The notes under the pieces: model-generated
Database searches by the model: none
Told to the model about the DNA's origin: nothing
Seen by the model: the letters and a program-made list of their open reading frames with translations, nothing else
Assembly: GCA_023807065.1 (NCBI GenBank)
Contig: JAJJLU010000497.1
Span: forward strand, 1 to 36,881
Origin: Isotricha intestinalis
Taxonomy: Eukaryota > Ciliophora > Litostomatea > Vestibuliferida > Isotrichidae
Reading direction: 5' to 3'
DNA length: 36,881 nucleotides
Position numbers and translations under genes: made by a program
Shown here: in pieces, positions 1 to 10,900 of the stretch
Layout of the letters: each line of letters starts with the position of its first letter
Numbering within the stretch: the stretch's first letter is position 1

Positions 1-30
1 CCAATCCCCAATCCCCAATCCCCAATCCCC
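1..30. repeat. Telomere repeat tract, (CCCCAAT)n
   Basis: The window opens with CC followed by four perfect AATCCCC units, then turns at once into unique AT-rich sequence. The C-rich strand reads 5'->3' inward, as expected for the left end of a linear chromosome, so the G-rich strand would be (ATTGGGG)n. Ciliate telomeres usually have C4-rich units (CCCCAA in Tetrahymena, CCCCAAAA in spirotrichs). From memory, the CCCCAAT form is reported for rumen litostomes such as Entodinium. Only about four units are present, which probably reflects assembly rather than true length. Confidence 0.88.
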
Positions 31-179
31 ATTCATTTTTCTTTCATTTATTTTTTCAATATAATTTTATATTAGGTATACATTCAATTTATTTAAATTT
101 ATCTTTTTTTAATTTAATTATTTTCTAAAATCATTATTATTAATCATTATATATTATGAATTTTTAATTTTAAAATTTA

Positions 180-3100
180 TTAAAATGGATACCTTTGCTT
201 TTTTGATTCATTTGATTTTAATGATGATTTTTTCGAATTGTTTGGATTTTCATTGTTTTTCTTATTTAATTCTTTTTCACTAATAATATCGTTTATTTCT
301 CTGTTTATTTTTTCAATCTTCATATTTAATTTATCTCTTTTTTTCTCATGCGTAAAATTCATTTTATTTTCATTATTAAAAGGAATATTAAAACTACTTC
401 CTTTACTTTCAATTTTTTGATTCCATGCTTCTCTTTCTCTTTCAATTTGAGTTAATATTTCTTTTTCATCCATTCCATTCAAATCCCATAAACTATCATA
501 TACTCTAAATTTATTATATTCATTATAAGTTTTCACTTCTTTTTTTTCAAGATTTGAAGATGATACACTTTGAGATTCATTATCGGAACTTAGAAAAACC
601 ATATTATTAAAACCACTTAATGATATCATTTCCTTTATTACTGATTTTTTCTCTTTTGTTATGGCACTTCTTTTTGTTTTTGGAGAAGAGCCTCTTGAAT
701 TCCTTTTTAAATTTATTTTTTCAATTTTAACTTCTGAAGATTCACTAGATGTATCATTTTTTATTTGATATATATTTTTTAAGGGTTCTCCTTCATTTTG
801 AAGTTCTCCTGTTATTGGAGAATATTTAAATATTTTTCTTATATTAAATTCTCCTTTTTTCCTTTCTTCTTCTTCTCTTAATTTTTTTTCTAATTCCTCT
901 TTTTCCTTTTTTTTTCTTATTTCCTCTTCTTCTTTTTCTTTCTGTAATTTTAGTTTCCTGGCTTTATATTCTAAAAATGATTGATTAGATTTCTTCAAGT
1001 TTTTAAATCTTTCTTCTTCTTTTTCATTTATCATTTTAATTTTTGTCACATCCAAAGCTTTTGAATTTTTTCTTTGATAAATTAATTTATAATTTTCTAA
1101 ATTTGTTTGAATTATTTCTTTTTGAGAATAACATCTACATAATTTACTCATTGTATTTCTGCATAAATAATATTGTAAATGTGATAAAATGTCTTCCATT
1201 ATAAAAGATGCTTTATTAGTTTCTAATCTAATTCTTAATTCTATTTCTTCATTTTTATCCATATCTGCATAAAATATATATAATTTAACTATATTTTCTG
1301 ATTTTAAAGTACATTTTATTATATCACTATATGAGCAAGTAAATATAGATTTATATGTTATTGGTTCAACAAATTCTATTGACTCTAAATAAACAATTAC
1401 ATTTATTTTTTCTGTTTCTGGAATTAAAATTATGGATGGATAATTATTCTTTACTACCTTACAATTAAAATATACATTACTAAATAAAATTTCTATGTTT
1501 TTCACTATTGAAAAAAATTCTTTAATTAATGTGGAAGTTGAATCTATATTTTTCATTTTATCATCGAATAAATCTTCAATTGGTAAAGCTTTAAAACCAT
1601 CATGTTTACTTATATTATTAGGAAATAATTGAAGTATATTAGACTTTAAATCAAATTTTTTTTCATGTTCATTTTCTTTTCTGTTTATATTAAACTTTTT
1701 TTTATGAACAAGAAGTAAAATTCCCATTTTTTTACCAATATCAAAGGGAATTCTTATATTTCTTTTATCAAGAGAAAAAGTTTTTGAAATTTGTTCAAAT
1801 AAAATTTTTTGTTCTGGAATTGTAAATTCAGATATATTTCCATATTTTAATATTGGACTATATATTCTCCTTCTTATTCCAAAATGAAAAAATTCAAATA
1901 ACATATCATATTTAAATAATTCATCATCTAATCCTTTGTCTGGAGTATAATGCTTATTAAATTCTTCATCTAAATTTTGTAAAATTTTTACTTCAATATT
2001 ATTTTCATTGTTTTCTGTTTCAGAATCTGTATTCTTTTTTTTTAATTCATGACCAAATTTTAACAATAATTTTTCTTCTATTTTTCCCATAATTTCTAAT
2101 ATAAAATCAGTAGGTCTTAAATTTAAAATTTTCATACCATTATCATCTTCATTATGAATATTATATAATTCTTTTTTTAAAGAATTTTTTGTTCTCTTTA
2201 AATAAGTGATAATATTATTTTTATCATTTTCATATTCTTTATCTTCATGAATATTATAATTATATCCTTTAGTATTTTCAATTAAATAAATCCAATATAA
2301 ATCTCTTTCTTTAATTTTACTCATTATTGGACTAATATTAATAATTTTTTGAAATAAATCTAAAATTGTAGTATGTTCATTAATTTCATATGTTTCATAA
2401 TAACCTTCATAAAAAAATATTTTTATTTTAATAGTTTCATTAAATAATCTTTGTTTCATTTCATAAGATGACATAATCCATTCATATCTATAAGGATTAT
2501 TAATTCCATCTAACATTCTTTTACAATAATGTGGAAAATATCTTCTTATATATAAATAACATAAAAATTCTTTCAAAAATATTATTAATCCTTCTTTTAA
2601 TTCTAAATAGAAACTTAATATATATAATACTCCAAAAGAGTATCTCGCTTGATCTGTTTTTAAAGATGAAAATTCAAAATTGTCTCTGTTCATAAATTTA
2701 ATTGTTAGATAAAAAAATTCTTTATTTAAAATTTTCCAAAAATTTTTATCATTTTTATATTGATTTTTATATCTCAAAAACATTCTAATTAATTCTTTCA
2801 CATTTCTAAATATATAATCAAAGTTAGTAATTACAGAAGATATCATTACACAATTTGTTAAACGTGTATAAAAATCTTTTGAAATTTCTTTAAAATTATT
2901 TTTTCTATCTTTTGTCAATCCTTGTGTCATTTCTTGATTAATATCAATTATTGAATATCCAAGTCCTTTTTCAGTATAATTTAGTAACTTTAATTTATAA
3001 TTATTTATATGAAAAATTGAATCTTCTTTGTAATTTTGAATATGTCTTATATTAAAATTAGCTACTTGAAAAACTATATTTGTCTTAGATTCTTCTATTG

Positions 3101-6100
3101 GAATATCTAAAGAATAATAAATAAAATTTCTCTTATTTATTATTTCATTATATTTATTATTATCTAAATCATTAAAATATCTAAATAGAACTCTTGTCAT
3201 TTTAAGATAACTATTTCCTTTACTTAAATTATATCCATATTTATTTGGATAAATTTTAATTGAATTTTTTAAAAAAAGAAAAGTAATTCTATTATGTACA
3301 TTTCTAGTGGCGTAATTATCAATAAAATTTTCTTTATTTAAATGTTGAGAAATTATTTTTAAATCATTTTCCAATATTTCTTTATTTGCTTCACATAATT
3401 TAAGATAATCAATTAATAAAGGATGATAACATAATTCTTTATATTGAATTTGTATAGGAAGAGATCTAACCAAATTTTCACTAAATCGAGAATATTTTGA
3501 AAATACTTCATCAAAAGAATTCTTTAATTTTGAAACATAACTTTGAATATTATTTTTATGTAGAATATCTTCATAAGCAATATAAAATTTACTTCTAATT
3601 TTATTATTTCTCAAATATTGAATGTATCTAGATAAACAAATTATTTCACTATTATAATTAATTAAAGAAGCCTCTTTAATAAAAATATCTAAATAATTAT
3701 TTACTTCTGCTAAATAAGTTTTACTTCTGTTTTCATTTAATTGTTCTTTTCCAGCAAAATTTATCACTTTTATTAATCCTTCATCAATTAATCCTGTTTG
3801 AATTTTTAATAATTCATATTCTTTCTTAACTTTATAATTCAAATCTTTAAATTTACAAATTGAACATATTTCATTTAAAATACCTAAAGAATAGAAATCT
3901 TTATCATTTAAGGATAAAAAAATTTCCATTTTTATTCTATTAATAAGTTTATTTAATGTTGAATATGGTATTTGAATGTCAATAGAATATTTTACATTTT
4001 TTAAATATAATACAAAAAGATATAAATCATCAATATATGCATTTGGATTTATTTGACTATTTTTATTAATCAAATCTCCAAAAATAGATTTTGTAAAAGA
4101 AATTATTGAATTTTTCTTAGTAAAATATTTAAATTGATAAACCATTTCTTGTGCATAAAATTTAGGAATTTCAAAATTCTCATATTTGCTTTGAACACAA
4201 TTATTCCTGAAAAAACTTGAATATTTTCTTAAATTATTAAATTCAATTTCCTTTTTTTTTATTTGTTCTTTTAAATCATTTAAATCTAATTTTGCCAATT
4301 TTTCTAAATTAGAATATACTACATATTGATTTTTTTCATTTAAATACTCTTTTTGTTTCTTCATTATTACACTCCATGTATGATTAAATGAATTTAAAAT
4401 AGGATCTAAATAATAATCAATTAAAAAAAAGTATTTAAATAATTCTCTATAAACATCTAATTGTTTTATTTTTACTTCATTTTCTTCTACATTTTTCTTT
4501 ATTTTATATGTATTAATTTGGGCATTGAATTTATACTGTTTTGATTTTTCATCTTTATCTTTAAAATAATTATGAGAAAATTTAAAATATGGATAATCAA
4601 ATATTAATTGAAAATTTACAAAATTTCCAAAATCTTTATCAATTTCAAAATTATTTTTATCAGTCACATCTTTGTTATCCACTTCATCATCGTTACATGA
4701 AAATTCTTTAATTTTTCTCCAAAATTTATAAATATCATTTTTCCATAAATAAAAAGTATTATTTATCTCATCAATATTAAAATAATTATCTTTTAAATTT
4801 ATTATTATTTTTTTATGTTCATTTGAATCGCTTTTACTATTTAAAGACATTGAAGAATTTTCATTAATTAATTTCCTAATTTCTGATAATAAAGAATCAA
4901 ATTTTTGAGGATTAAATTTTTTCAAAAAGAGATTTCTTATTATATTCCCTTGTAAATTTATTTTTTCCAATGTTAAATAATTTATAACCATCCATCTGAG
5001 TTCTAAATTTAAATTATCTGATTTTATTTTATTATAACTTAAATCTAATTCTTTTAAATGGTAATTTTTAGACTCTAATAATTTAACAAAAACATGATTT
5101 GTAAGTAAATTATAAGATAAATTTAAATATTCTAAATCAGGACATTTTTCAATAAATTGAATAATTGATTTTGAAAATCCTCTATCATTCATATAAACAT
5201 TACTAGCATCCAAAGAAATCAAATACCAAACATTTCCTAAATTAATAGGTTTAGAAGGAGGTTTGAAATCTTTTATTGTTTTTAAAGTTCTTAAATTTTT
5301 TTTTTCTGATATTGTTTTTTCTACTTTTTCTAAATTAAATCTATCAGAAATTGCACTTGTAAAAGTTTCTTCGTTTGAAGATGGATTATCTACTTGTTTA
5401 CTGTTTTCATCTTCCTCATATAATATACATTCAATTTTTAATTCTTTTAAAAATGATAAAAAAGGAGTAAATTCTTTTAATAATTTTGGGTCTTCATCAA
5501 AAAATTCTGGTTTAATTATTAATTTAAAGTTATTTTCTATTAAATTATTTATTAATTCATATAGATAATTACAATTGATATATGAATTCTTATTAATTGT
5601 TTTTTTATCCATTTTTTCCACTGTTTTTTTTTTTATTAGAGTTTCATCATTAATAGGAAGGGACAATAATGAATGATTAATTGCATATTTATATCCTTCT
5701 ATTATTATCATTATTTTAATGAAATTTTTTTCTTTTTGAGAAGAATATTTAAATTTAAATTTATGAGATTGGTTATAATAAATAGGATATTTTGGAATTT
5801 CTTTTTTATAATTTTGATTTTCTTTTTTAGTATTAGGTTTCCTTTGTACTAAAAGAAAATATTCAACAATAACATTATCAATATCATAATCAGTAAGAAT
5901 AATATCACAATGATCTAATTTAACAATTAAACAATCTTCAAAAGTTTTAGCTTTATTAATAATATTTACTCTATTTATTTGAGAAGTTGATGAATTATTT
6001 GAAACAAGATTTGATCTTTCAGTAGATTGAGGAGCCATTTGAGTTAATGCTTGATTAGTTTCTTTATTAAATAATTTCCTTGGATCATGGGCATAAATAT

Positions 6101-6206
6101 ATATTGATGCCATTGTAAATAAAATTTTCATTGGAATTTGATCATTTTCTGTTATATATATTATATCTGAAGAAAATAAAAAATGTTCTAAATTAAGGAC
6201 ATTCAT
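180..6206 (-). CDS. Motorless LRR-MyTH4-FERM protein, 2008 aa
   Basis: This is a single open frame of 2008 codons with an in-frame TGA three codons upstream of the ATG. Residues about 330-425 hold leucine-rich repeats (LEYLNLSYN, LKELDLSYN, LEKINLQGN). Residues about 1130-1245 resemble the C-terminal part of a MyTH4 domain and run directly into a FERM F1 lobe (about 1258-1330, starting IKIKIFFYEG). The MyTH4-FERM junction of myosin tails looks the same. An F2-like helical lobe lies near 1430-1470 and an F3/PH-like lobe near 1600-1675 (FTCSYSDIIKC). A charged K/E coiled coil follows (about 1730-1785), then a Ser/Lys-rich tail. No myosin or kinesin motor is visible. In known families MyTH4-FERM binds microtubules, actin regulators or cargo, so a cytoskeletal or membrane scaffold is inferred. 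FERM is the firmest call, MyTH4 is likely, and the LRR is short. The large middle region (about 500-1100) is unrecognised. The stop lies about 150 bases from the telomere. Confidence 0.8.
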   Translation of the reverse strand: MNVLNLEHFLFSSDIIYITENDQIPMKILFTMASIYIYAHDPRKLFNKETNQALTQMAPQSTERSNLVSNNSSTSQINRVNIINKAKTFEDCLIVKLDHCDIILTDYDIDNVIVEYFLLVQRKPNTKKENQNYKKEIPKYPIYYNQSHKFKFKYSSQKEKNFIKIMIIIEGYKYAINHSLLSLPINDETLIKKKTVEKMDKKTINKNSYINCNYLYELINNLIENNFKLIIKPEFFDEDPKLLKEFTPFLSFLKELKIECILYEEDENSKQVDNPSSNEETFTSAISDRFNLEKVEKTISEKKNLRTLKTIKDFKPPSKPINLGNVWYLISLDASNVYMNDRGFSKSIIQFIEKCPDLEYLNLSYNLLTNHVFVKLLESKNYHLKELDLSYNKIKSDNLNLELRWMVINYLTLEKINLQGNIIRNLFLKKFNPQKFDSLLSEIRKLINENSSMSLNSKSDSNEHKKIIINLKDNYFNIDEINNTFYLWKNDIYKFWRKIKEFSCNDDEVDNKDVTDKNNFEIDKDFGNFVNFQLIFDYPYFKFSHNYFKDKDEKSKQYKFNAQINTYKIKKNVEENEVKIKQLDVYRELFKYFFLIDYYLDPILNSFNHTWSVIMKKQKEYLNEKNQYVVYSNLEKLAKLDLNDLKEQIKKKEIEFNNLRKYSSFFRNNCVQSKYENFEIPKFYAQEMVYQFKYFTKKNSIISFTKSIFGDLINKNSQINPNAYIDDLYLFVLYLKNVKYSIDIQIPYSTLNKLINRIKMEIFLSLNDKDFYSLGILNEICSICKFKDLNYKVKKEYELLKIQTGLIDEGLIKVINFAGKEQLNENRSKTYLAEVNNYLDIFIKEASLINYNSEIICLSRYIQYLRNNKIRSKFYIAYEDILHKNNIQSYVSKLKNSFDEVFSKYSRFSENLVRSLPIQIQYKELCYHPLLIDYLKLCEANKEILENDLKIISQHLNKENFIDNYATRNVHNRITFLFLKNSIKIYPNKYGYNLSKGNSYLKMTRVLFRYFNDLDNNKYNEIINKRNFIYYSLDIPIEESKTNIVFQVANFNIRHIQNYKEDSIFHINNYKLKLLNYTEKGLGYSIIDINQEMTQGLTKDRKNNFKEISKDFYTRLTNCVMISSVITNFDYIFRNVKELIRMFLRYKNQYKNDKNFWKILNKEFFYLTIKFMNRDNFEFSSLKTDQARYSFGVLYILSFYLELKEGLIIFLKEFLCYLYIRRYFPHYCKRMLDGINNPYRYEWIMSSYEMKQRLFNETIKIKIFFYEGYYETYEINEHTTILDLFQKIINISPIMSKIKERDLYWIYLIENTKGYNYNIHEDKEYENDKNNIITYLKRTKNSLKKELYNIHNEDDNGMKILNLRPTDFILEIMGKIEEKLLLKFGHELKKKNTDSETENNENNIEVKILQNLDEEFNKHYTPDKGLDDELFKYDMLFEFFHFGIRRRIYSPILKYGNISEFTIPEQKILFEQISKTFSLDKRNIRIPFDIGKKMGILLLVHKKKFNINRKENEHEKKFDLKSNILQLFPNNISKHDGFKALPIEDLFDDKMKNIDSTSTLIKEFFSIVKNIEILFSNVYFNCKVVKNNYPSIILIPETEKINVIVYLESIEFVEPITYKSIFTCSYSDIIKCTLKSENIVKLYIFYADMDKNEEIELRIRLETNKASFIMEDILSHLQYYLCRNTMSKLCRCYSQKEIIQTNLENYKLIYQRKNSKALDVTKIKMINEKEEERFKNLKKSNQSFLEYKARKLKLQKEKEEEEIRKKKEKEELEKKLREEEERKKGEFNIRKIFKYSPITGELQNEGEPLKNIYQIKNDTSSESSEVKIEKINLKRNSRGSSPKTKRSAITKEKKSVIKEMISLSGFNNMVFLSSDNESQSVSSSNLEKKEVKTYNEYNKFRVYDSLWDLNGMDEKEILTQIEREREAWNQKIESKGSSFNIPFNNENKMNFTHEKKRDKLNMKIEKINREINDIISEKELNKKNNENPNNSKKSSLKSNESKKQRYPF

Positions 6207-6416
6207 ATTTATTCAGTTTATTCCAATTATTTATTTTTTTTCAAATTTCAGATTTAAAAAAATTCCAAAAAATTTTAACAAAAATTATTCAATAATTTTT
6301 GTAAATTGTTAAGTTGAAATGGTTCAAAATTTTCTTCTAAAATTTTTTCTCTTTATATTATATTTTCAATAACTTTTTAATTAATTTAAATTTTTTTTAT
6401 ATATTTTAATTTTTAA

Positions 6417-7859
6417 ATGAATTTTTATTTTTTCAAAACTCTTCTTTTATTTATAATCATTTGTTTCCAATTCTTTGGAGCTTCTGAAAATATTTTAAAA
6501 ATAAATTCTTTTGAAACTTCTTTCAATCTATATAAGGATGAAATATTATCTCAAGTTTTTAATTATCATTTAAAAGATAAAAATGCAACTCATGTTTTTT
6601 ATAGACTTGTTTTTTATGAAACAATGAAATTTTATCCTGTGAATTATACACCTTTTTTAACTTTTGGAGTTAAAAATGAAGATAAAGATTATGTTCTTGA
6701 AGAATATAAAATCAAAGAATATTTAAAATATTTTCACTTAAAAATAAAATTACATCAATTAGATTATCCAAAATACTTTTCATGGAAATTTTTGTCTGAA
6801 ACAATTTGTAGTTTTTTTCACAAAAAATTATATTTTCTTTTATTGATAGGTATAATTTGTAAATTAGTAATAAATATCAAAAAACAATATGAATTAAGAA
6901 ATAATCATTATCTTTCAATTTATACTCAAGTCATAATGTATGATCTTATCATTTTATTATTAATTATTGTAAAAATATCCCAATTAAATGCTTATTATTT
7001 TAGTAAAACTAATGATTTAAATAATTGGTCATATAAACTAATTTTATCTTTTCTTGAGTTTTTTAAAAAAATGACACAACATATTTTATCTAGTTTTTTA
7101 ATTGGATTAACTTATAACGGAGAGAATATAGAATTTACATTAGATTTTATATTTGCAGTATTTTATAAAGCTTCAGGTGAATTTGACTTGACACTTAAAG
7201 ACATTTTCTTCGGTGAACCAATTTTAGTATATTTCACTTTTTTGGTTTTATTTATTGGACTTCCATTATTCAGTTTTAATATCCTTAAAAAATTATATAA
7301 ATTAAAATCAATTTTTCAAAATAACATTCAGAATGATCAAAAATTTTATTTAGATATTTTAAAAACTTTACAAATTAAATTTTTTAAAATTTTATCAGTA
7401 ACCATTTCATATATGATATTAATATTAGGAATGACTCTTTTATACAATTTAAAAGAAAAAATTAATAAAGAAATTTATGATATATTATATTTCATAATTA
7501 TAATATCTTTTAGTTGTGCCATTGGTTATATATATTATCCTATTGTTTTACCTATTTCATATTATACTCCATTAAATAATTTAGAAAATATTGAAATTAA
7601 AAGACATTTAATTTATAAGAGTAATATAAATAAATTTGATTATTCAACAAGAGATTTTATTGAATTAGTTGATAAATATCAAAAAGAATTTAAAGATTAT
7701 GAAAAGGATGATAATAAGAATAAAGGAGAAAATAAAAATTTAAATAAAGAATATTATATTCCTTTTGTAATAATTAATCCTTTCACAAAAAAAGTAAATG
7801 AAAAATATTCATTAAATAATATTCAAGATTTACACATTGGAAAAAAATATTGTAAATAA
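6417..7859 (+). CDS. Polytopic membrane protein with signal peptide, 480 aa
   Basis: I do not recognise this gene with certainty. The first 22 residues form a classical signal peptide (Lys then LLLFIIICFQFFGA). About 110 lumenal or extracellular residues follow. Five to seven hydrophobic segments then appear, near 137-155 (LYFLLLIGIICKLVI), 172-190, 210-232, 270-290, 325-345 and 355-380. The C-terminal 90 residues are charged and presumably cytosolic. A signal peptide, a soluble N-domain and a bundle of TM helices resemble GOST/lung-seven-TM proteins of the Golgi. The stretch FFKKMTQHILSSFLIGLTYNG is faintly like the family's K-x-T-x-R-x-L-L helix, but that match is weak. The gene is divergent from the LRR-MyTH4-FERM gene across 210 bases and precedes the E1-like gene by 86 bases on the same strand. 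Confidence 0.72.
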   Translation: MNFYFFKTLLLFIIICFQFFGASENILKINSFETSFNLYKDEILSQVFNYHLKDKNATHVFYRLVFYETMKFYPVNYTPFLTFGVKNEDKDYVLEEYKIKEYLKYFHLKIKLHQLDYPKYFSWKFLSETICSFFHKKLYFLLLIGIICKLVINIKKQYELRNNHYLSIYTQVIMYDLIILLLIIVKISQLNAYYFSKTNDLNNWSYKLILSFLEFFKKMTQHILSSFLIGLTYNGENIEFTLDFIFAVFYKASGEFDLTLKDIFFGEPILVYFTFLVLFIGLPLFSFNILKKLYKLKSIFQNNIQNDQKFYLDILKTLQIKFFKILSVTISYMILILGMTLLYNLKEKINKEIYDILYFIIIISFSCAIGYIYYPIVLPISYYTPLNNLENIEIKRHLIYKSNINKFDYSTRDFIELVDKYQKEFKDYEKDDNKNKGENKNLNKEYYIPFVIINPFTKKVNEKYSLNNIQDLHIGKKYCK

Positions 7860-7945
7860 TTTATATATTATCTATTTTATATTGATATAATCAAATATGT
7901 ATTTTTAATTATTTTATTTTTTTTAAATTTATTTTTTTTGAATTT

Positions 7946-10900
7946 ATGGAAATTGACACTAATTTATATTCTAAACAATTAGGAGCTTATGGAATGGAAA
8001 CTATGAAAAAAATAATAAATCTTTCAGTTTTTATTTATGGAATGAGAGGAGTATGCAAATATATATTTTAATACTAAATATTTAGTTAGGAGTTGAAATT
8101 GCAAAAAACATAATTTTACAAGGGGTTAAAAAGGTAACTTTATATGATAATTCTCTTGTAACAAATTCAGATTTAAATTCTAATTTTTTTTGTGTCGAAG
8201 AAGATATAAATAAAATAACTAGGGCAGAGGCATCAAAAAGAGGATTAAATTTATTAAATAATTTAGCTCAGATAAATGTATTTAAAGGAGAATTAGCAAA
8301 TAATTTCCAAATATTAGATGATTATAAAGTTATAATAATATCAGAGTTAATAAATTTGGAAACTGCAGAAAATTTAAATATATATTGTAGAAATAAAAAA
8401 ATAAATTTTATATATACTTGTGCCTTGGGTTTCTCAGGTTTTATTTTTAATGATTTTGGTGAAGATTTCATAATATTTGATTCAAATGGTGAAGAAGCCA
8501 AAAAATATTTTATTAGAAATATAAGTAATTCATCACCAGGAATAGTAGTAATAGATAATAGTATAGATCATAGAAATATAGAATTAGGAAATGGTGATTT
8601 TGTAACATTTAAAGAAGTTACAGGAATGAATGAATTAAATGATACACCACCAAGACCAATTAAAATTTTATCACCTACTTCTTTCACAATTGAAGATACT
8701 ACTAAATTTAGAGAATATAATTGTAATGGAACTGTTGAAGAAGTAAAAATTCCTAAACCTGGTTTATTTAAAGAATTAATTCACTCAAAAAATGAAATTT
8801 ATTATGATGAAATTTTAGATGAGTTTTTAAATGAAGGTTGTAATAATTTAAATAATAGTGGTGATAATTTAGAATTTAAAAATAGTAATTCTGATGGTAG
8901 CTTTGATATGAATAATATAAATAATAAAGATAGTGATGATTCTATTAATACTGATTCTCATAAATTAAATTCAAATTGTAACAATAATGAAAATAATATT
9001 AATTTTTCAAATCCACAATTCGATGAAGGGAAAAATTTACAAAACGAAAAAATCCATTTAGGAGTTTTAACAATACATGAATTTTTTTCAATACATAACT
9101 CTCTGCCTCATAAAAATAATAAAGAAGAAATTGAAGAATGTATTTTAATAAGTGAAAAAATATTATTAAATTCGAAAGAAAATGGATATAAATGGGCTCT
9201 TAATTTACAAAATATTGATAAAGAAATAATAAGTAATATGGTTAGATTTAGTAGAATTCATTTTACTTCAATATGTACTTTTTTAGGAGGAATAGTTGCT
9301 CAAGAAATTATAAAAGTTACAGGTAAATTTACTCCTATTCAACAATGGATTCATTTTGATTTTTTTGAAGTTTTTCAATATTCCTTAAATAAAAATAATA
9401 ATAATGTTATTTATCAAAATAATAATCGTTCAAGATACAATGAACAATTATCTATTATTGGAGATGAAACAAATGAAAATTTAAAAAATTTAAAAATTTT
9501 ACTTATTGGTTGTAATAGTATTGGAAATGAACTATTAAAAATTTTTTCTTTATTAGGTATTAGTTCAGGAGAAAAAGGGTTAATTACTATAGCAGATGAT
9601 GATATAATAGAAAAAGTAAATTTAAATCAGCAATTTTTATATAATAATTCAGATGTAGGTCAAAAAAAAATAGAAAAATGTAAAGAAATTTTATTAAGAA
9701 ATAACCCAGATTTAAAAATACAATGTTTATCTTATAAAGTAAATCAAGAAAATGATAATTTATTTACAGATCAATTTTGGACTGAACAAAATATAATAAT
9801 ATGTACTTTAGTAAATAAAAATTTAATTAGATATATAGATAAAAAATGTTCTTTGTTTAATAAAATATTAATATTCGCAGATAGTTATGGAACAAAAGGA
9901 AATTATCAAATTATTGTTCCTAATTATACTTCTAATATTAAAGATGATTTTATTTATGAAGATGATTTTATTATTGATAAACAATTTCCAACTTCAATTG
10001 AACAATGCATTGATTGGGGAAGAGAATTATTTGAACAATTTTTTAACATTGATATTAAAGAATTAAATCTTTTACTTTCATCAAATGAAAATAATATCAA
10101 ACAAATTTTTGATTCTTATTTAGAAAAAAAAGAATATAATGAAGAAACTTTATCCCAAATATATTATTTTAAAAGAATATTATATTTTGCAGAATCAAAA
10201 AATTTCGAAGACATTGTTGATTATTGTATAGATAGATTTCAAGATTTATTTGATTTTTCAATTAATGAAATATTTGAAAAATATCCTTCTGATTTATTAA
10301 ATGATGATGGTACAAAATTTTGGTCTGGAGCAAAAAGACAACCTCAAAATATATATTTTGATTTAAAAAATCAAAAACATTTTTTATTCATTTCAACTTT
10401 TTCAATTTTATTAGGAAAATGTATTAATTATAATAATATATCAGAAAAATTTGGTAGTATAAAAAATATAGCAATAAAACATAATTTTAAAAATTATAAT
10501 TATAAAAAAGAAAAGAAAGATAATGAATATTATGAAAATTGTGTGAATGATTTTTTTAATTTTATATTAAATTCAAAAGAAAAAAATATAAAATTATCAG
10601 AAATAAAATTTGATAAATTAAATGATCAAAATCAACATGTAAATTTTATAATGTCAGCAGCAAATATAAAAGCAGAAAATTATAAAATTGGAGAATGTGA
10701 TTTTTTAAAAGCAAAAACATGTTCTGGAAAATTTCAACCTATAATAGGAACAGTATCAAGTACAATTGCAGGTTTAATAACATTACAAATTATTTCTCTT
10801 TCCCAATTTGATTTATTAAATTGTAATATTCCTCATATTGAAAATGTTAAAAATTGCTTTTTGAATTTAGGAATTAATAAATATTTAATGACTGAATTAT

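Noticed and set aside
8356..8358. TTG as the start of the E1-like gene
   Set aside because: It lies inside the conserved first adenylation domain. The frame continues upstream to an intron and an ATG at 7946.
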